A DNA stretch of 10,278 bases from an uncultured Bacteroidota bacterium (GTDB taxonomy: Bacteria > Bacteroidota > Bacteroidia > Bacteroidales > 4484-276), in NCBI GenBank assembly GCA_903930725.1, contig CAIYZW010000427.1, forward strand, positions 1 to 10,278, given 5' to 3'. Made by a program: the position numbers and the translations under genes. Of the stretch, positions 1-7,374 are shown in pieces. Below the pieces are notes generated by a model that did not search any database, had not been told where the DNA came from, and saw only the letters and a list, made by a program, of their open reading frames with translations. Numbering within the stretch: the stretch's first letter is position 1; every line of letters begins with the position of its first letter.

Positions 1-2
1 CG

Positions 3-833
3 CTGGCATTTGTGCTGGCTGGTTGCAGCAAACCGGTTGACCGCATTGTAAAATCGTCCGATGGCGTCGAAATCAGTTACACCGTTCAGGGCGAGGGAAC
101 ACCTGCGCTTGTGTTCGTTCATGGCTGGTCGTGCGACAAAACCTACTGGAGGGAACAGGTTCCGGAATTCTCAAAAAACCACAAAGTTGTAACCGTTGAT
201 TACGGCGGGCACGGCAAATCCGGACTAAACCGCGATAATTTTACCATCGAATCATTTGGCGACGATGTAGCTGCCGTTGTCAATGATCTGAAGCTCGAAA
301 AAGTAATTCTGATCGGCCATTCGATGGGCGGGCTTGTGATTATTGATGCTGCCACCAAACTTCCCGGCAAAGTTGAAGCCTTGGTCGGGATTGACACCTA
401 CGAGCAATTGGTTGACACAACCTTTACACGGGAATCGATGGAACAATTAACGGCACCATTTTATGCTGATTTTGCCAGCAGCGCAAAAGCCTTTGTAAAA
501 ACCATGTTTCCAGCAGGTGCCGACAGCACCCTGGTTGAAACAATTGCTTCTGATATGTCGTCGGCACCACAGGAAGTAGCCATGCAGGCATTTACGAGCA
601 TGTTCGAGTATGGAAGCACCAAAGTTGAAGGAAATCTAAAAGCGCTCCAACTCCCGATATATGCCGTCAGCACCGACCTTTGGCCGACAGATGTTGAAGG
701 AAACCGAAAATATGCCAAAAGTTTTGATGTAAAAATCATGAAAGGCTATGGCCATTTCCTGATGATGGAAAATCCTGAAATGTTTAACCGGCTGCTTGGA
801 GAAACGGTGGATGAAATTGTTGCGAAGAATTAG
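3..833 (+). CDS. Alpha/beta hydrolase lipoprotein, 5'-truncated by the window edge
   Basis: Exported lipid-anchored serine hydrolase of the alpha/beta fold; the substrate cannot be told from sequence. The frame is open to the window edge and reads L-A-F-V-L-A-G-C from position 3, the end of a signal peptide with an LAGC lipobox. The true start is therefore upstream, and the GTG at 12 is an internal valine codon. After the lipidated Cys (codon 24-26) come the oxyanion motif HGW (near 120), the strand-turn DYGGHGKS, the nucleophile elbow G-H-S-M-G-G with Ser codon 321-323, a likely acid Asp in the S-T-D-L-W-P-T segment, and the catalytic His in GYGHF (codon 753-755). The catalytic set looks complete. 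The gene converges on an S41 peptidase. A decayed copy of its 3' end lies near 3170-3261. Known relatives include esterases, haloperoxidase-like and lactonase-like enzymes, so only the fold-level call is firm. Confidence 0.88.
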   Translation: MAFVLAGCSKPVDRIVKSSDGVEISYTVQGEGTPALVFVHGWSCDKTYWREQVPEFSKNHKVVTVDYGGHGKSGLNRDNFTIESFGDDVAAVVNDLKLEKVILIGHSMGGLVIIDAATKLPGKVEALVGIDTYEQLVDTTFTRESMEQLTAPFYADFASSAKAFVKTMFPAGADSTLVETIASDMSSAPQEVAMQAFTSMFEYGSTKVEGNLKALQLPIYAVSTDLWPTDVEGNRKYAKSFDVKIMKGYGHFLMMENPEMFNRLLGETVDEIVAKN

Positions 834-840
834 CCAGGTA

Positions 841-861
841 AAAACATCCGGATTGATCCGG
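841..861. terminator. Hairpin terminator between convergent genes
   Basis: A perfect inverted repeat CCGGAT (848-853) / ATCCGG (856-861) lies between the hydrolase stop and the S41 stop. Read on the minus strand it is followed by ATG and then a short U-run (complement of 841-844), as expected for an intrinsic terminator of the S41 gene. On the plus strand the downstream CTTTGTTGG is a poorer U-tract. An outer pair TAGCCA (831-836) / TGGCTA (868-873) could extend the structure. It probably serves both genes. Confidence 0.55.
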
Positions 862-879
862 CTTTGTTGGCTAATCAAT

Positions 880-2913
880 TTACCAGATCTTTATTATTTT
901 TTTTGTCATTACCTGGTTTCCTGTTTTTAACCTGCAATAAAACACACCGGTTGGTAATTCTGAACCATCAAAATAAATGGTATATTTTCCTGCCGGTTGT
1001 GTCTTATCAAGAAGGGTTGAGACAATTTTTCCATTCACATCATGGATTTCAATCGTAACTTTCGAGTTTTGAGATATCGAATATTCAACCCGAGTAATAG
1101 TCAAAAATGGATTCGGAAAAACGTTCAGATTTTCATTGGGAACCATTAAGTTGTTTATCCCAACCAGCGCGCAATTAAATGCATAATCAAGAACTTCATC
1201 TTTTCCTTGCCTGATACCCTCAATTGTCGGCTTGAATTCGATGTCAGGAACTATACCGATTCGCTGGGTAGGCGAATAATCCGGGTAAAAAGTTCCTAAT
1301 CCGGTAAAATAAGCTGTGATATTTCCGGGAAGATAAACTATCGAAACATTGCCATCGGCACCCATAGTCTGGCTTCCTATTTTAATGGAACCCGGGTGTT
1401 GTTCAAGTCCCATGCAGGTATATTCGGCCTGGCTGATGGTGCGAATATCAAACAAAATGATCAGTTTTCCCTGGTAAGCTTCGGCTGGATAACTGCCGAT
1501 AAATTCATCATACCAAAATAATGTTCCGGGATATTGATTGTCGGGCACAGTGAAACTGGCAATATGGATTGGTTGTTTGAAAAGGTAATTTACCAGTGTC
1601 CACAAGGTTCCCTGAGGGTAATTCCGGATATCAAAAATAATGGCATCAGTATTCCAGAGATTGGTCATCATATTTCCAACCTGGGTTGCTGTAAGGCGTG
1701 CCATATCAACATATCCAAAATTACAGCCCTGGTCCATAATGGTATCAAACCAGACGGGGCCAGTGTTAAGCTGAAAATTATATTGGTTTATCGGAGACCA
1801 GTTTCTCTGCAAGGTGTATTCAAAAACCCCGTTTTCATTTTCGACAGTGATGTTAAAACTGTCATTTGGCCCAAGTAATATGTCATCAACCACATTGTCG
1901 GAAACAGCAGCTTCATTTGAACCTCTCGTATAAGACGCAATACTATCGCGCAAAGCATCAATTTCGACCCCATCAACAGAACGGATAATATCTCCTGCTT
2001 TAACTCCGAAAATCGAAGAATGAACCTTTGTAATGACAGTTTCGTTTTCGATAGATGCGGCGGTAAAACGGGGGTAAAAGGTTCCAAAAAAAGGAGTCAG
2101 CATCCCACCAGTGGTAAAAGCATGTGAATCGTTGATCCGCTTCGCAAGAACCAGTATGGCAAGATTATATTCGATGGCAGACTGGGCTTCGGTAACCAAA
2201 GGTAAAACCTCTGTTAATGTCTCGTCCCAACCCTGGTCGAGAATGTTTTTGTAAGGATAAAAGTAGTTAATAACATTCCAATACCTGAATAACGCAAGAA
2301 TCCGAAGCGATTGGCCCGGAAAAAGGACTGTGTTGCTGTTAAAGAGAATATCATTATCAAAAGTTGGATTTCCGTTAAAAAAAGCTTCGCCAACCAGGCA
2401 ATGTGTCTGTGGCCGGAATCTAACATTAATGGTATCAAGCGCATCTTTAACTGTCTGCAAAAACACTTCATCCTGGAACCATTCGAGGTTTAAATTGTAC
2501 CTCAAACTGTCGGGAACAACCGGCAACAGGACTGTTGGAAGTGCGGGCTCTCCGGGGCTGTTGATCAGGTCGAGCAGGATTTGGTTAAATTCCGCATTGC
2601 TGGCTGCTGCTTGGATAGCTGGCATTTTCTGGATAAGAATGCTGTCGAGATTTATGGAGCAATTCGCCGTTGCCGAATGAAAATATTTAACAAAACCCCA
2701 CACTTTGCAGGTATAAAAAAGCCGTTCATAATATTCCTGTGTTCTCGGTGAACTGATGTTTGCCAGGTTGCTGTTCTCCAACAAAAAATCAGTCCTGATG
2801 TCCCCAGTTAAATCGGGATTGACGGATTTTGTATCAACTGTTTCCTGCATGAATTGTCCCCGTACCAAATTAAGTATCAAAAGGCAAATGAAAAGAAGTG
2901 TAAATTTTTTCAT
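880..2913 (-). CDS. Secreted S41-family (tricorn-like) peptidase with type IX secretion sorting domain
   Basis: Predicted secreted protease of 677 residues. I chose the ATG at 2913 rather than 2979 because it begins MKKFTLLFICLLILNLVRGQ, a clean signal peptide; the longer form puts 22 polar residues ahead of it. Two helical repeats with W-x-x-V/I-x-Y-F signatures follow (about 60-118 and 204-264). The second ends in N-D-S-H (Ser263-His264), resembling the Ser-His pair of tricorn. A PDZ-like segment lies near 283-370 and the S41 core near 393-565, with the likely nucleophile Ser494 in T-I-S-Q-A-E and the motifs GADGN and GIVPDIE. The Lys of Ser-Lys CtpA/Tsp-type S41 enzymes is absent (Ala at that spacing), which favours the tricorn-type mechanism. 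Residues 595-677 are a beta-sandwich type IX tail (N-V-F-P-N-P-F ... T-G-V-F-Y-C-R-L ... K-K-I-I-K-I-W), so export to the cell surface or medium is expected. It has its own promoter and terminator. Confidence 0.88.
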   Translation of the reverse strand: MKKFTLLFICLLILNLVRGQFMQETVDTKSVNPDLTGDIRTDFLLENSNLANISSPRTQEYYERLFYTCKVWGFVKYFHSATANCSINLDSILIQKMPAIQAAASNAEFNQILLDLINSPGEPALPTVLLPVVPDSLRYNLNLEWFQDEVFLQTVKDALDTINVRFRPQTHCLVGEAFFNGNPTFDNDILFNSNTVLFPGQSLRILALFRYWNVINYFYPYKNILDQGWDETLTEVLPLVTEAQSAIEYNLAILVLAKRINDSHAFTTGGMLTPFFGTFYPRFTAASIENETVITKVHSSIFGVKAGDIIRSVDGVEIDALRDSIASYTRGSNEAAVSDNVVDDILLGPNDSFNITVENENGVFEYTLQRNWSPINQYNFQLNTGPVWFDTIMDQGCNFGYVDMARLTATQVGNMMTNLWNTDAIIFDIRNYPQGTLWTLVNYLFKQPIHIASFTVPDNQYPGTLFWYDEFIGSYPAEAYQGKLIILFDIRTISQAEYTCMGLEQHPGSIKIGSQTMGADGNVSIVYLPGNITAYFTGLGTFYPDYSPTQRIGIVPDIEFKPTIEGIRQGKDEVLDYAFNCALVGINNLMVPNENLNVFPNPFLTITRVEYSISQNSKVTIEIHDVNGKIVSTLLDKTQPAGKYTIYFDGSELPTGVFYCRLKTGNQVMTKKIIKIW

Positions 2914-3067
2914 ATCAAAGTATTTTTTGGTTGATTGTTTACAAATGACTTCCCATGAAAAATCCGTTTTTAATATCAATAATAAAATGCCCTGGCAAGC
3001 AAGAATGGAATGATTTTCGGAAAGTATGATTTCTCGATTCCAACATAAATTGGCTGATTAACAAATG

Positions 3068-3098
3068 CAAATGTAAACGATAACAAGTGCAAAAGCAA
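3068..3098 (-). promoter_or_regulatory. Putative Bacteroidota promoter for the S41 peptidase
   Basis: On the minus strand TACATTTG (3075-3068) matches the Bacteroidota -7 consensus TAnnTTTG exactly, and a TTG (3098-3096) lies 20 nt upstream, near the usual -33 spacing. Transcription would start near 3060 and leave an untranslated leader of about 145 nt before the ATG at 2913. Motif match only. Confidence 0.4.
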
Positions 3099-3129
3099 TA
3101 GCCTGACAAATAGTTTAAGGGGTAGTTAT

Positions 3130-3149
3130 AAAAAAGGCAAGACTTTGCC
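3130..3149 (-). terminator. Intrinsic terminator of the GH3-propeller-dNK operon
   Basis: On the minus strand a short stem GGCAA / TTGCC (3149-3145 and 3140-3136, loop of 4) is followed directly by six U (complement of 3135-3130). It lies about 110 nt past the dNK stop and just upstream of nothing else transcribed that way except the S41 promoter region. The stem is only 5 bp, so it is a weak or moderate terminator. Confidence 0.45.
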
Positions 3150-3169
3150 GGAGGTTAGAAAACACGAAA

Positions 3170-3261
3170 GCATATTTCGAAATGCCCAAAAATCTGGAAT
3201 TGTTAACAGGCTGCTTGGAGTAACTGTTGATGAAATTGTTGTGCAAAAACATACGGTCTAA
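3170..3261 (+). pseudogene. Relic of an alpha/beta hydrolase 3' end
   Basis: The plus strand from 3205 reads N-R-L-L-G-V-T-V-D-E-I-V-V-Q-K-H-T-V-stop. This matches the C-terminus of the hydrolase at the start of the window (N-R-L-L-G-E-T-V-D-E-I-V-A-K-N-stop). At the DNA level 3191-3249 aligns without gaps to 772-830, including identical blocks CTGCTTGGAG and GATGAAATTGTTG. Weaker gapped similarity reaches back to CAT at 3171, which would correspond to the catalytic-His codon. No hydrolase sequence is recognisable further upstream and there is no in-frame ATG, so this is a decayed gene end. Its TAA (3259-3261) overlaps the stop codon of the oppositely oriented dNK gene. Confidence 0.7.
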
Positions 3262-3872
3262 AACAAACCGTGCAGTTCAGCATTGATGCGCTCTATCACA
3301 AAACCCAGATCGTCGGGATTGGTTGTAAAATCCATGCTGTCAACATTAACGATGAGTTTTTTCCCCTGATCGTAATGTTCAATCCATTCTTCGTAACGTT
3401 GGTTGAGTTGTTTTAAATAATCGAGCCGGATTGATTCCTCATAATCGCGGCCACGTTTCTGAATCTGGCGAACTAAGGTAGGAACGCTTGCGCGGAGATA
3501 AATCAGCAAATCAGGTGGTTTTATAAAAGTGCTCATCAAATCGAACAATGAGCGGTAGTTGTCGAAATCCCGTGTGGCCATCAGGTTCATTTCGTGCAAG
3601 TTGGGCGCAAAGATGTGGGCATCTTCATAAATTGTCCGATCCTGGATAACTTTCCTGCCACTTTCCCTGATTTTCACAATCTGCCTGAACCGGTTATTGA
3701 GGAAATAAATCTGCAGGTTGAACGACCATCGCTGCATGTCTTCATAAAAACTGTGAAGGTAAGGATTGTCCTCAACCGATTCAAAATGAGGCTCCCAATC
3801 GAAATGTTTCGACAATAACGCTGTGAGCGTTGTTTTCCCTGATCCAATGTTTCCGGCAACTGCAATGTGCAT
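3258..3872 (-). CDS. Deoxynucleoside kinase (dNK family)
   Basis: Cytosolic nucleoside-salvage enzyme that phosphorylates deoxynucleosides to dNMPs using NTP. The 204 residues match the normal size of bacterial dNK/dGK/dAK proteins. Visible features are the P-loop G-N-I-G-S-G-K-T-T (7-15), an acidic E-x-x-E-D-N-P-Y segment (31-38) where the family keeps its catalytic Glu, Q-D-R-T-I-Y-E-D (77-84) equivalent to the family's D/E-R-S motif, and an Arg-rich lid R-G-R-D-Y-E (140-145). Which base is preferred (dA, dG, dC or T) cannot be read from sequence. It is the last gene of a minus-strand run after GH3 and the propeller-like gene. The gap before it is 97 nt and AT-rich; a TACTTTAG near 3918 is a poor -7 match, so it may be partly transcribed independently. 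The ATG at 3872 begins directly at the first beta-strand, as in the family. Confidence 0.9.
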   Translation of the reverse strand: MHIAVAGNIGSGKTTLTALLSKHFDWEPHFESVEDNPYLHSFYEDMQRWSFNLQIYFLNNRFRQIVKIRESGRKVIQDRTIYEDAHIFAPNLHEMNLMATRDFDNYRSLFDLMSTFIKPPDLLIYLRASVPTLVRQIQKRGRDYEESIRLDYLKQLNQRYEEWIEHYDQGKKLIVNVDSMDFTTNPDDLGFVIERINAELHGLF

Positions 3873-3969
3873 TTTAGTGTGTTTTTTATTCGAAATATTT
3901 TATTCAACCTGTCGGCTAAAGTACAAAAGAAATCAAGAATCAAAACAGCAAATCAAAAATTGAAACCAC

Positions 3970-4779
3970 TTATTTCTGATTCGCTGGTATGGATAATACG
4001 CCAACATTATTAAGGTCAGCATAATAAAGCAAAAGCTCGTTTCCATGTAAGTCGGGCATAGTTGAGATGTAAGTGAGGTCAGGCAATCGCGTGATTTGCT
4101 CCATGCCGCTCCCGATGTCGTAAACCTTTAAATTCCTGCCCGAAACATAGCAGATTTTGCCATCGGCCACGCAAAAATTCACCAGGCCTTTAAGTGGAAT
4201 TATTCTGATAAAATTAGCCTGGTTGTCGAATTCCAGAATACCGGTGCGAGGAATGTTGAGGTAGATTTTCTGATTGTATTCACGCAAAAAAACGGGTTGT
4301 GTTTTGGTGCCTGTAATATCATCAACAATGGCGCTTTTGGTAATGAAATCGCCCTTGTCGGAAATTTTCATCAACTTCTTTTCATTGTTGCTGTAAACCC
4401 AGATGTTTTCATCGGCACTAAGGCAGGCAAGGGTAACATCAAACAAGCCGGCTTCGGCGGTAAGGTTTACTTCAGCCCACTGCTTAAACAACCCATCCAG
4501 AATACGAATTTTGTATCTTTCTTTATAAAAAACCAAAACCCGGTCAGGGTTTTTGATGTCAATAGCCGAAATTTTTCCGGTTTTCCTGTCGTCAAAAATC
4601 AACATTTGTTTACCTCCGGGATTGAACATTTTAAGTTGTCCGTCGAAGGTGGTGTAAATATTTCCAAGGTCATCAACATCAATAATAGCAGCCTTTTCGG
4701 CAATATTGAGTATTTGAAAACAGCCCTCATTTTGAGGAAAGAAAAGAGCAAAAACAAAAATTATTAAAAACCGTGGCAT
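3970..4779 (-). CDS. Exported beta-propeller-like protein of unknown function
   Basis: I do not recognise a named family. The 269-residue product starts with a hydrophobic export signal (MPRFLIIFVFALFF, then a Cys at residue 20 without a classical lipobox). It continues with repeated beta-strand units of about 40-45 residues of the form 'D-x-x-G-N-I-Y ... L-K-M-F-N' (32-52), 'D-E-N-I-W-V-Y-S-N-N-E-K-K-L-M-K-I' (about 123-139), 'Q-K-I-Y-L-N ... G-I-L-E-F-D' (about 169-186) and 'G-K-I-C-Y-V-S-G-R-N-L-K-V-Y-D' (about 207-221). These are typical of NHL/WD-like propellers, perhaps six blades. No catalytic motif is visible. It starts 13 nt after the GH3 stop, so it is translationally close to GH3 and probably co-expressed. 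A structural or binding role in the periplasm is an inference. Confidence 0.75.
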   Translation of the reverse strand: MPRFLIIFVFALFFPQNEGCFQILNIAEKAAIIDVDDLGNIYTTFDGQLKMFNPGGKQMLIFDDRKTGKISAIDIKNPDRVLVFYKERYKIRILDGLFKQWAEVNLTAEAGLFDVTLACLSADENIWVYSNNEKKLMKISDKGDFITKSAIVDDITGTKTQPVFLREYNQKIYLNIPRTGILEFDNQANFIRIIPLKGLVNFCVADGKICYVSGRNLKVYDIGSGMEQITRLPDLTYISTMPDLHGNELLLYYADLNNVGVLSIPANQK

Positions 4780-4792
4780 CAGGCAGTTTGTA

Positions 4793-6322
4793 TTATTTAA
4801 GATTTACAGAATCCATCAACAAAAGGATTTCATCAATATACTGGCGGTCGTTCGAGAGTCGTGGGACTTTATTCTGTCCACCTAATTTGTCGCGCTTTTT
4901 AAGCCAGTTGTAAAATGTTTGTGGTGGAACCACCTTTATGATAGGTTCGCGCAGAATCATGTTTTTGTATCGTTTTGCTTCATAATCCGAGTTGAGCGAT
5001 TTGAGCGCATTATCAAAACTATCAGTAAATTTTTCGATGCTGTCAGGTGGCGTTTCAAACTCGATTAACCATTCGTGGGCTGCCTTTTGGTTATTATCGA
5101 AATAAACCGGGGCTGCTGTGTATTCGGTGATGGCTGAGTTGCATTTGGCGCAGGCAATGGTCAAAGCTTTTTCGGCATTTTCGATGATGAGTTCTTCGCC
5201 AAAAGCATTTATAAAATTCTTTGTCCGTCCTGTAATCTGGATACGGAATGGGTCGAGCGTGGTAAATTTAACCGTATCGCCAATTAAATAGCGCCATAAG
5301 CCAGCATTAGTCGAAATGACAACGGCATAATTTTTCTCAAGTTCAACTTCTTCCAGCCCAACGGTTTCTGGGTTTTCCTGGTGAAGGTTTTCGAGCGGAA
5401 TAAATTCATAAAAAATACCGTAATCAAGCATCAGCAACATATCGTTATGGTCGGTGCGATCCTGGATTCCAAAAAATCCTTCGGAAGCATTGTAGGTTTC
5501 CATGTAATTCATGGCCGTAGAAGGAATCATCCGTTTAAATTGCTCACGGTAAGGGTTGAAATTTACACCACCATGAAAAAAAACTTCGAGGTTTGGCCAA
5601 ACTTCGCTAAGGTTTCGTTTTCCGGAAATTTCCAGAATACGTTTTATCAATACCAGCGTCCATGAAGGAACTCCCGAAATGCTGGTAACATCATGTTCAA
5701 GTGTAATTGTTGCCATTTTTTCGATCTTGCTTTCCCATTCATCCATCAGGGCAATCGAAGAACCTGGCGTGCTTTTAAACTGCACCCAAAAAGGCATATT
5801 TTGGATGAGAATAGCCGATAAATCGCCGGTGTAGTACGATTCGTTGTTAATTTCGCTGATGCTGCTGCTGCCGCCCATCATCAGGCCTTTGCCGTCGAAA
5901 ATGGTGCTTTCGGGATGATTGTGAAAAAAAATCGAAAGCAGGTCGCGGCCACCTTTAAAATGACATTCCTCCAATGCTTCCGGACTTACCGGAATAAATT
6001 TACTTTTATCACCGGTGGTTCCCGAAGATTTTGCAAACCATTTTACCTCACTATTCCAAAGCAGGTTTTGCTCCCCGTTTCTAAGGCGGTCAATGTATGG
6101 TTTTAGTCCGTTGTAGTCGCTGATTGGCACTCTTTCGCGGAACTGTTCAATCTTCGAAATACCTGCATAATCGTATTTACGGCCCCACTCGGTGTTTTTA
6201 GCGGCCGAGGTAAGTTTTTTAAACCACTCTAGCTGAACATCGTGAGGATATTTGATAAATAACTCAATCTGATGAATTCGTTTCTTCATCATCCAGGATA
6301 AAAATGAATTGAATATGGGCAT
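4793..6322 (-). CDS. GH3 auxin-responsive-promoter-family adenylating enzyme
   Basis: The 509-residue protein belongs to the GH3 branch of the ANL adenylate-forming superfamily. In plants these enzymes activate a carboxylic acid with ATP and join it to an amino acid; the bacterial substrate is not established. Visible motifs are the phosphate-binding loop K-S-S-G-T-T-G-D-K-S-K-F-I-P (98-111), Y-N-A-S-E-G-F-F-G (277-285), G-L-W-R-Y-L-I-G-D-T (341-350), the hinge-like G-R-T-K-N-F-I-N-A-F-G-E-E (365-377), and a C-terminal G-G-Q-N-K-V-P-R-L (481-489). All core loops are present, so it should be active. No signal peptide: the start M-P-I-F-N-S-F-L-S-W leads into an amphipathic helix, as in other Bacteroidota members. 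It is the first gene of the minus-strand operon, 13 nt ahead of the propeller-like gene, and diverges from ispE. Confidence 0.92.
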   Translation of the reverse strand: MPIFNSFLSWMMKKRIHQIELFIKYPHDVQLEWFKKLTSAAKNTEWGRKYDYAGISKIEQFRERVPISDYNGLKPYIDRLRNGEQNLLWNSEVKWFAKSSGTTGDKSKFIPVSPEALEECHFKGGRDLLSIFFHNHPESTIFDGKGLMMGGSSSISEINNESYYTGDLSAILIQNMPFWVQFKSTPGSSIALMDEWESKIEKMATITLEHDVTSISGVPSWTLVLIKRILEISGKRNLSEVWPNLEVFFHGGVNFNPYREQFKRMIPSTAMNYMETYNASEGFFGIQDRTDHNDMLLMLDYGIFYEFIPLENLHQENPETVGLEEVELEKNYAVVISTNAGLWRYLIGDTVKFTTLDPFRIQITGRTKNFINAFGEELIIENAEKALTIACAKCNSAITEYTAAPVYFDNNQKAAHEWLIEFETPPDSIEKFTDSFDNALKSLNSDYEAKRYKNMILREPIIKVVPPQTFYNWLKKRDKLGGQNKVPRLSNDRQYIDEILLLMDSVNLK

Positions 6323-6364
6323 TGGTTGAGTTTTAAATTCAAAATAAATTCAAAATACAATTTA

Positions 6365-6372
6365 CAAAAATA
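6365..6372 (-). promoter_or_regulatory. -7 box for the GH3 operon
   Basis: TATTTTTG on the minus strand matches TAnnTTTG exactly. Transcription would begin near 6358, giving a leader of about 36 nt to the GH3 start codon. I could not find a clear TTTG -33 box at the expected distance. Confidence 0.42.
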
Positions 6373-6395
6373 CACAAAAACGGGAGGAAAAAAAG

Positions 6396-6450
6396 TTGGC
6401 AGTGGCCGGCCGGCAGCCGGCAGTCGCCAGAAGGCAGTTTGACTGCTGGC
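6396..6450. repeat. GC-rich GGCAG repeats and palindrome in the divergent intergenic region
   Basis: A GC-rich island in an otherwise AT-rich spacer. It holds GGCAGT (6398-6403), the palindrome GGCCGGCC (6404-6411), two tandem CCGGCAG units (6410-6416, 6417-6423) and another GGCAGT (6433-6438). The last forms a hairpin with ACTG (6442-6445): GCCAG (6426-6430), bulge AAGG, CAGT, loop TTG, ACTG, CTGGC (6446-6450). It lies between the divergent GH3 and ispE promoters, so it is not an end-of-gene terminator. It resembles an intergenic repeat (REP-like) unit. Confidence 0.6.
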
Positions 6451-6503
6451 TACCTACTTCTGACTTTCTTAAACCTTAATCCATCTTAATAAAGATTCCT
6501 GTG

Positions 6504-6511
6504 TAAATTTG
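6504..6511 (+). promoter_or_regulatory. -7 box for ispE
   Basis: TAAATTTG is an exact TAnnTTTG match ending 20 nt before the ispE ATG, so the leader would be very short (roughly 12-15 nt). No clear -33 TTG is seen upstream. Confidence 0.5.
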
Positions 6512-6531
6512 CCTACGTTAATTATCATAAA

Positions 6532-7344
6532 ATGATTGTATTTCCAAATGCTAAAATAAACCTGGGGCTATCGGTGACCGAAAAAAGGGATGATGGTTAC
6601 CACAACATCGAAACCGTGTTTTACCCTTTGCCATTGCGGGATGCGCTTGAAGTAATTATAGCACCGGATGGTCGGCAGAAATTTACAGCTTCCGGAATCG
6701 AAATCCCCGGAAACCCGGATCAAAACCTCTGTTTGAAAGCATGGAATTTGTTGCAGCAGGATTTTAAACTTCCTCCTGTCCAAATTCATCTGCACAAGGC
6801 AATTCCGCTGGGCGCCGGTCTTGGTGGTGGTTCCGCCGATGCCGCGTTCATGATTAAATTGGTAAATCAGGAGTTTGAACTAAACCTGTCAATTGCCGGG
6901 ATGCAGGAATTGGCAGGAAAAATTGGTGCCGATTGCCCATTTTTCATCGAAAACAAACCAACTTTTGCATTCGGGAAAGGAGACAATTTTTCACCTGTCG
7001 AAATGAGTCTTTCAGGCTCTTTTGCTGTGATAATAAAACCGGATGTAAATGTGAGCACTGCTTCAGCTTACGCGGGCATCATACCTCAAAAACCTGCCGT
7101 TAGCGTGAAAGAAGTAATTAACCTGCCCATCGAAAAATGGAAAGAAATTCTTAAAAACGATTTTGAAGAAAGTGTGTTTAAAAAGCATCCTGAAATCGGT
7201 ATTATTAAAGACCTCTTATATAAAAATGGAGCTTTGTATGCTTCCATGAGTGGCAGCGGCTCGGCGGTTTACGGGATTTTTGGAAAAAAAGTTGATCTGA
7301 AAAAATACTTCGGCAACCACATTTGCTGGGAAGGCTGGCTCTGA
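6532..7344 (+). CDS. ispE: 4-diphosphocytidyl-2-C-methyl-D-erythritol kinase
   Basis: Cytosolic GHMP kinase that phosphorylates CDP-ME at the 2-hydroxyl in the MEP (non-mevalonate) route to IPP and DMAPP. The order of motifs is complete: F-P-N-A-K-I-N-L-G-L (4-13, catalytic Lys8), the substrate loop R-D-D-G-Y-H-N-I-E-T (19-28), the ATP loop P-L-G-A-G-L-G-G-G-S-A-D-A-A (92-105), G-A-D-C-P-F-F (132-138, catalytic Asp134) and the third GHMP motif S-M-S-G-S-G-S-A-V-Y-G (238-248). At 270 residues it is slightly shorter than the E. coli enzyme, as usual in Bacteroidota. The ATG at 6532 leads straight into the first strand. It appears to be a single-gene unit diverging from GH3; no convincing terminator is seen in the 115 nt that follow. 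Confidence 0.96.
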   Translation: MIVFPNAKINLGLSVTEKRDDGYHNIETVFYPLPLRDALEVIIAPDGRQKFTASGIEIPGNPDQNLCLKAWNLLQQDFKLPPVQIHLHKAIPLGAGLGGGSADAAFMIKLVNQEFELNLSIAGMQELAGKIGADCPFFIENKPTFAFGKGDNFSPVEMSLSGSFAVIIKPDVNVSTASAYAGIIPQKPAVSVKEVINLPIEKWKEILKNDFEESVFKKHPEIGIIKDLLYKNGALYASMSGSGSAVYGIFGKKVDLKKYFGNHICWEGWL

Positions 7345-7374
7345 TTGGATTTTATGCTTTTCAGGAATTCCCGT

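Noticed and set aside
12..14. GTG at 12 as the start of the hydrolase
   Set aside because: The frame is open to the window edge and upstream codons encode signal-peptide residues, so this is an internal valine codon.
1534..1878. 114-codon plus-strand frame opposite the S41 gene
   Set aside because: Antisense to the well-supported S41 coding region; no recognisable motif.
2914..2979. 22-residue N-terminal extension of the S41 peptidase from ATG 2979
   Set aside because: It would bury the signal peptide behind a polar segment; the ATG at 2913 gives a standard signal peptide.
3058..3261. Open frame covering the hydrolase relic
   Set aside because: No in-frame ATG, and only the last part resembles the hydrolase. 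It is better described as a gene relic.
4297..4767. 156-codon plus-strand frame opposite the propeller-like gene
   Set aside because: It lies wholly antisense to a gene with a signal peptide and regular repeats, and shows no domain of its own.
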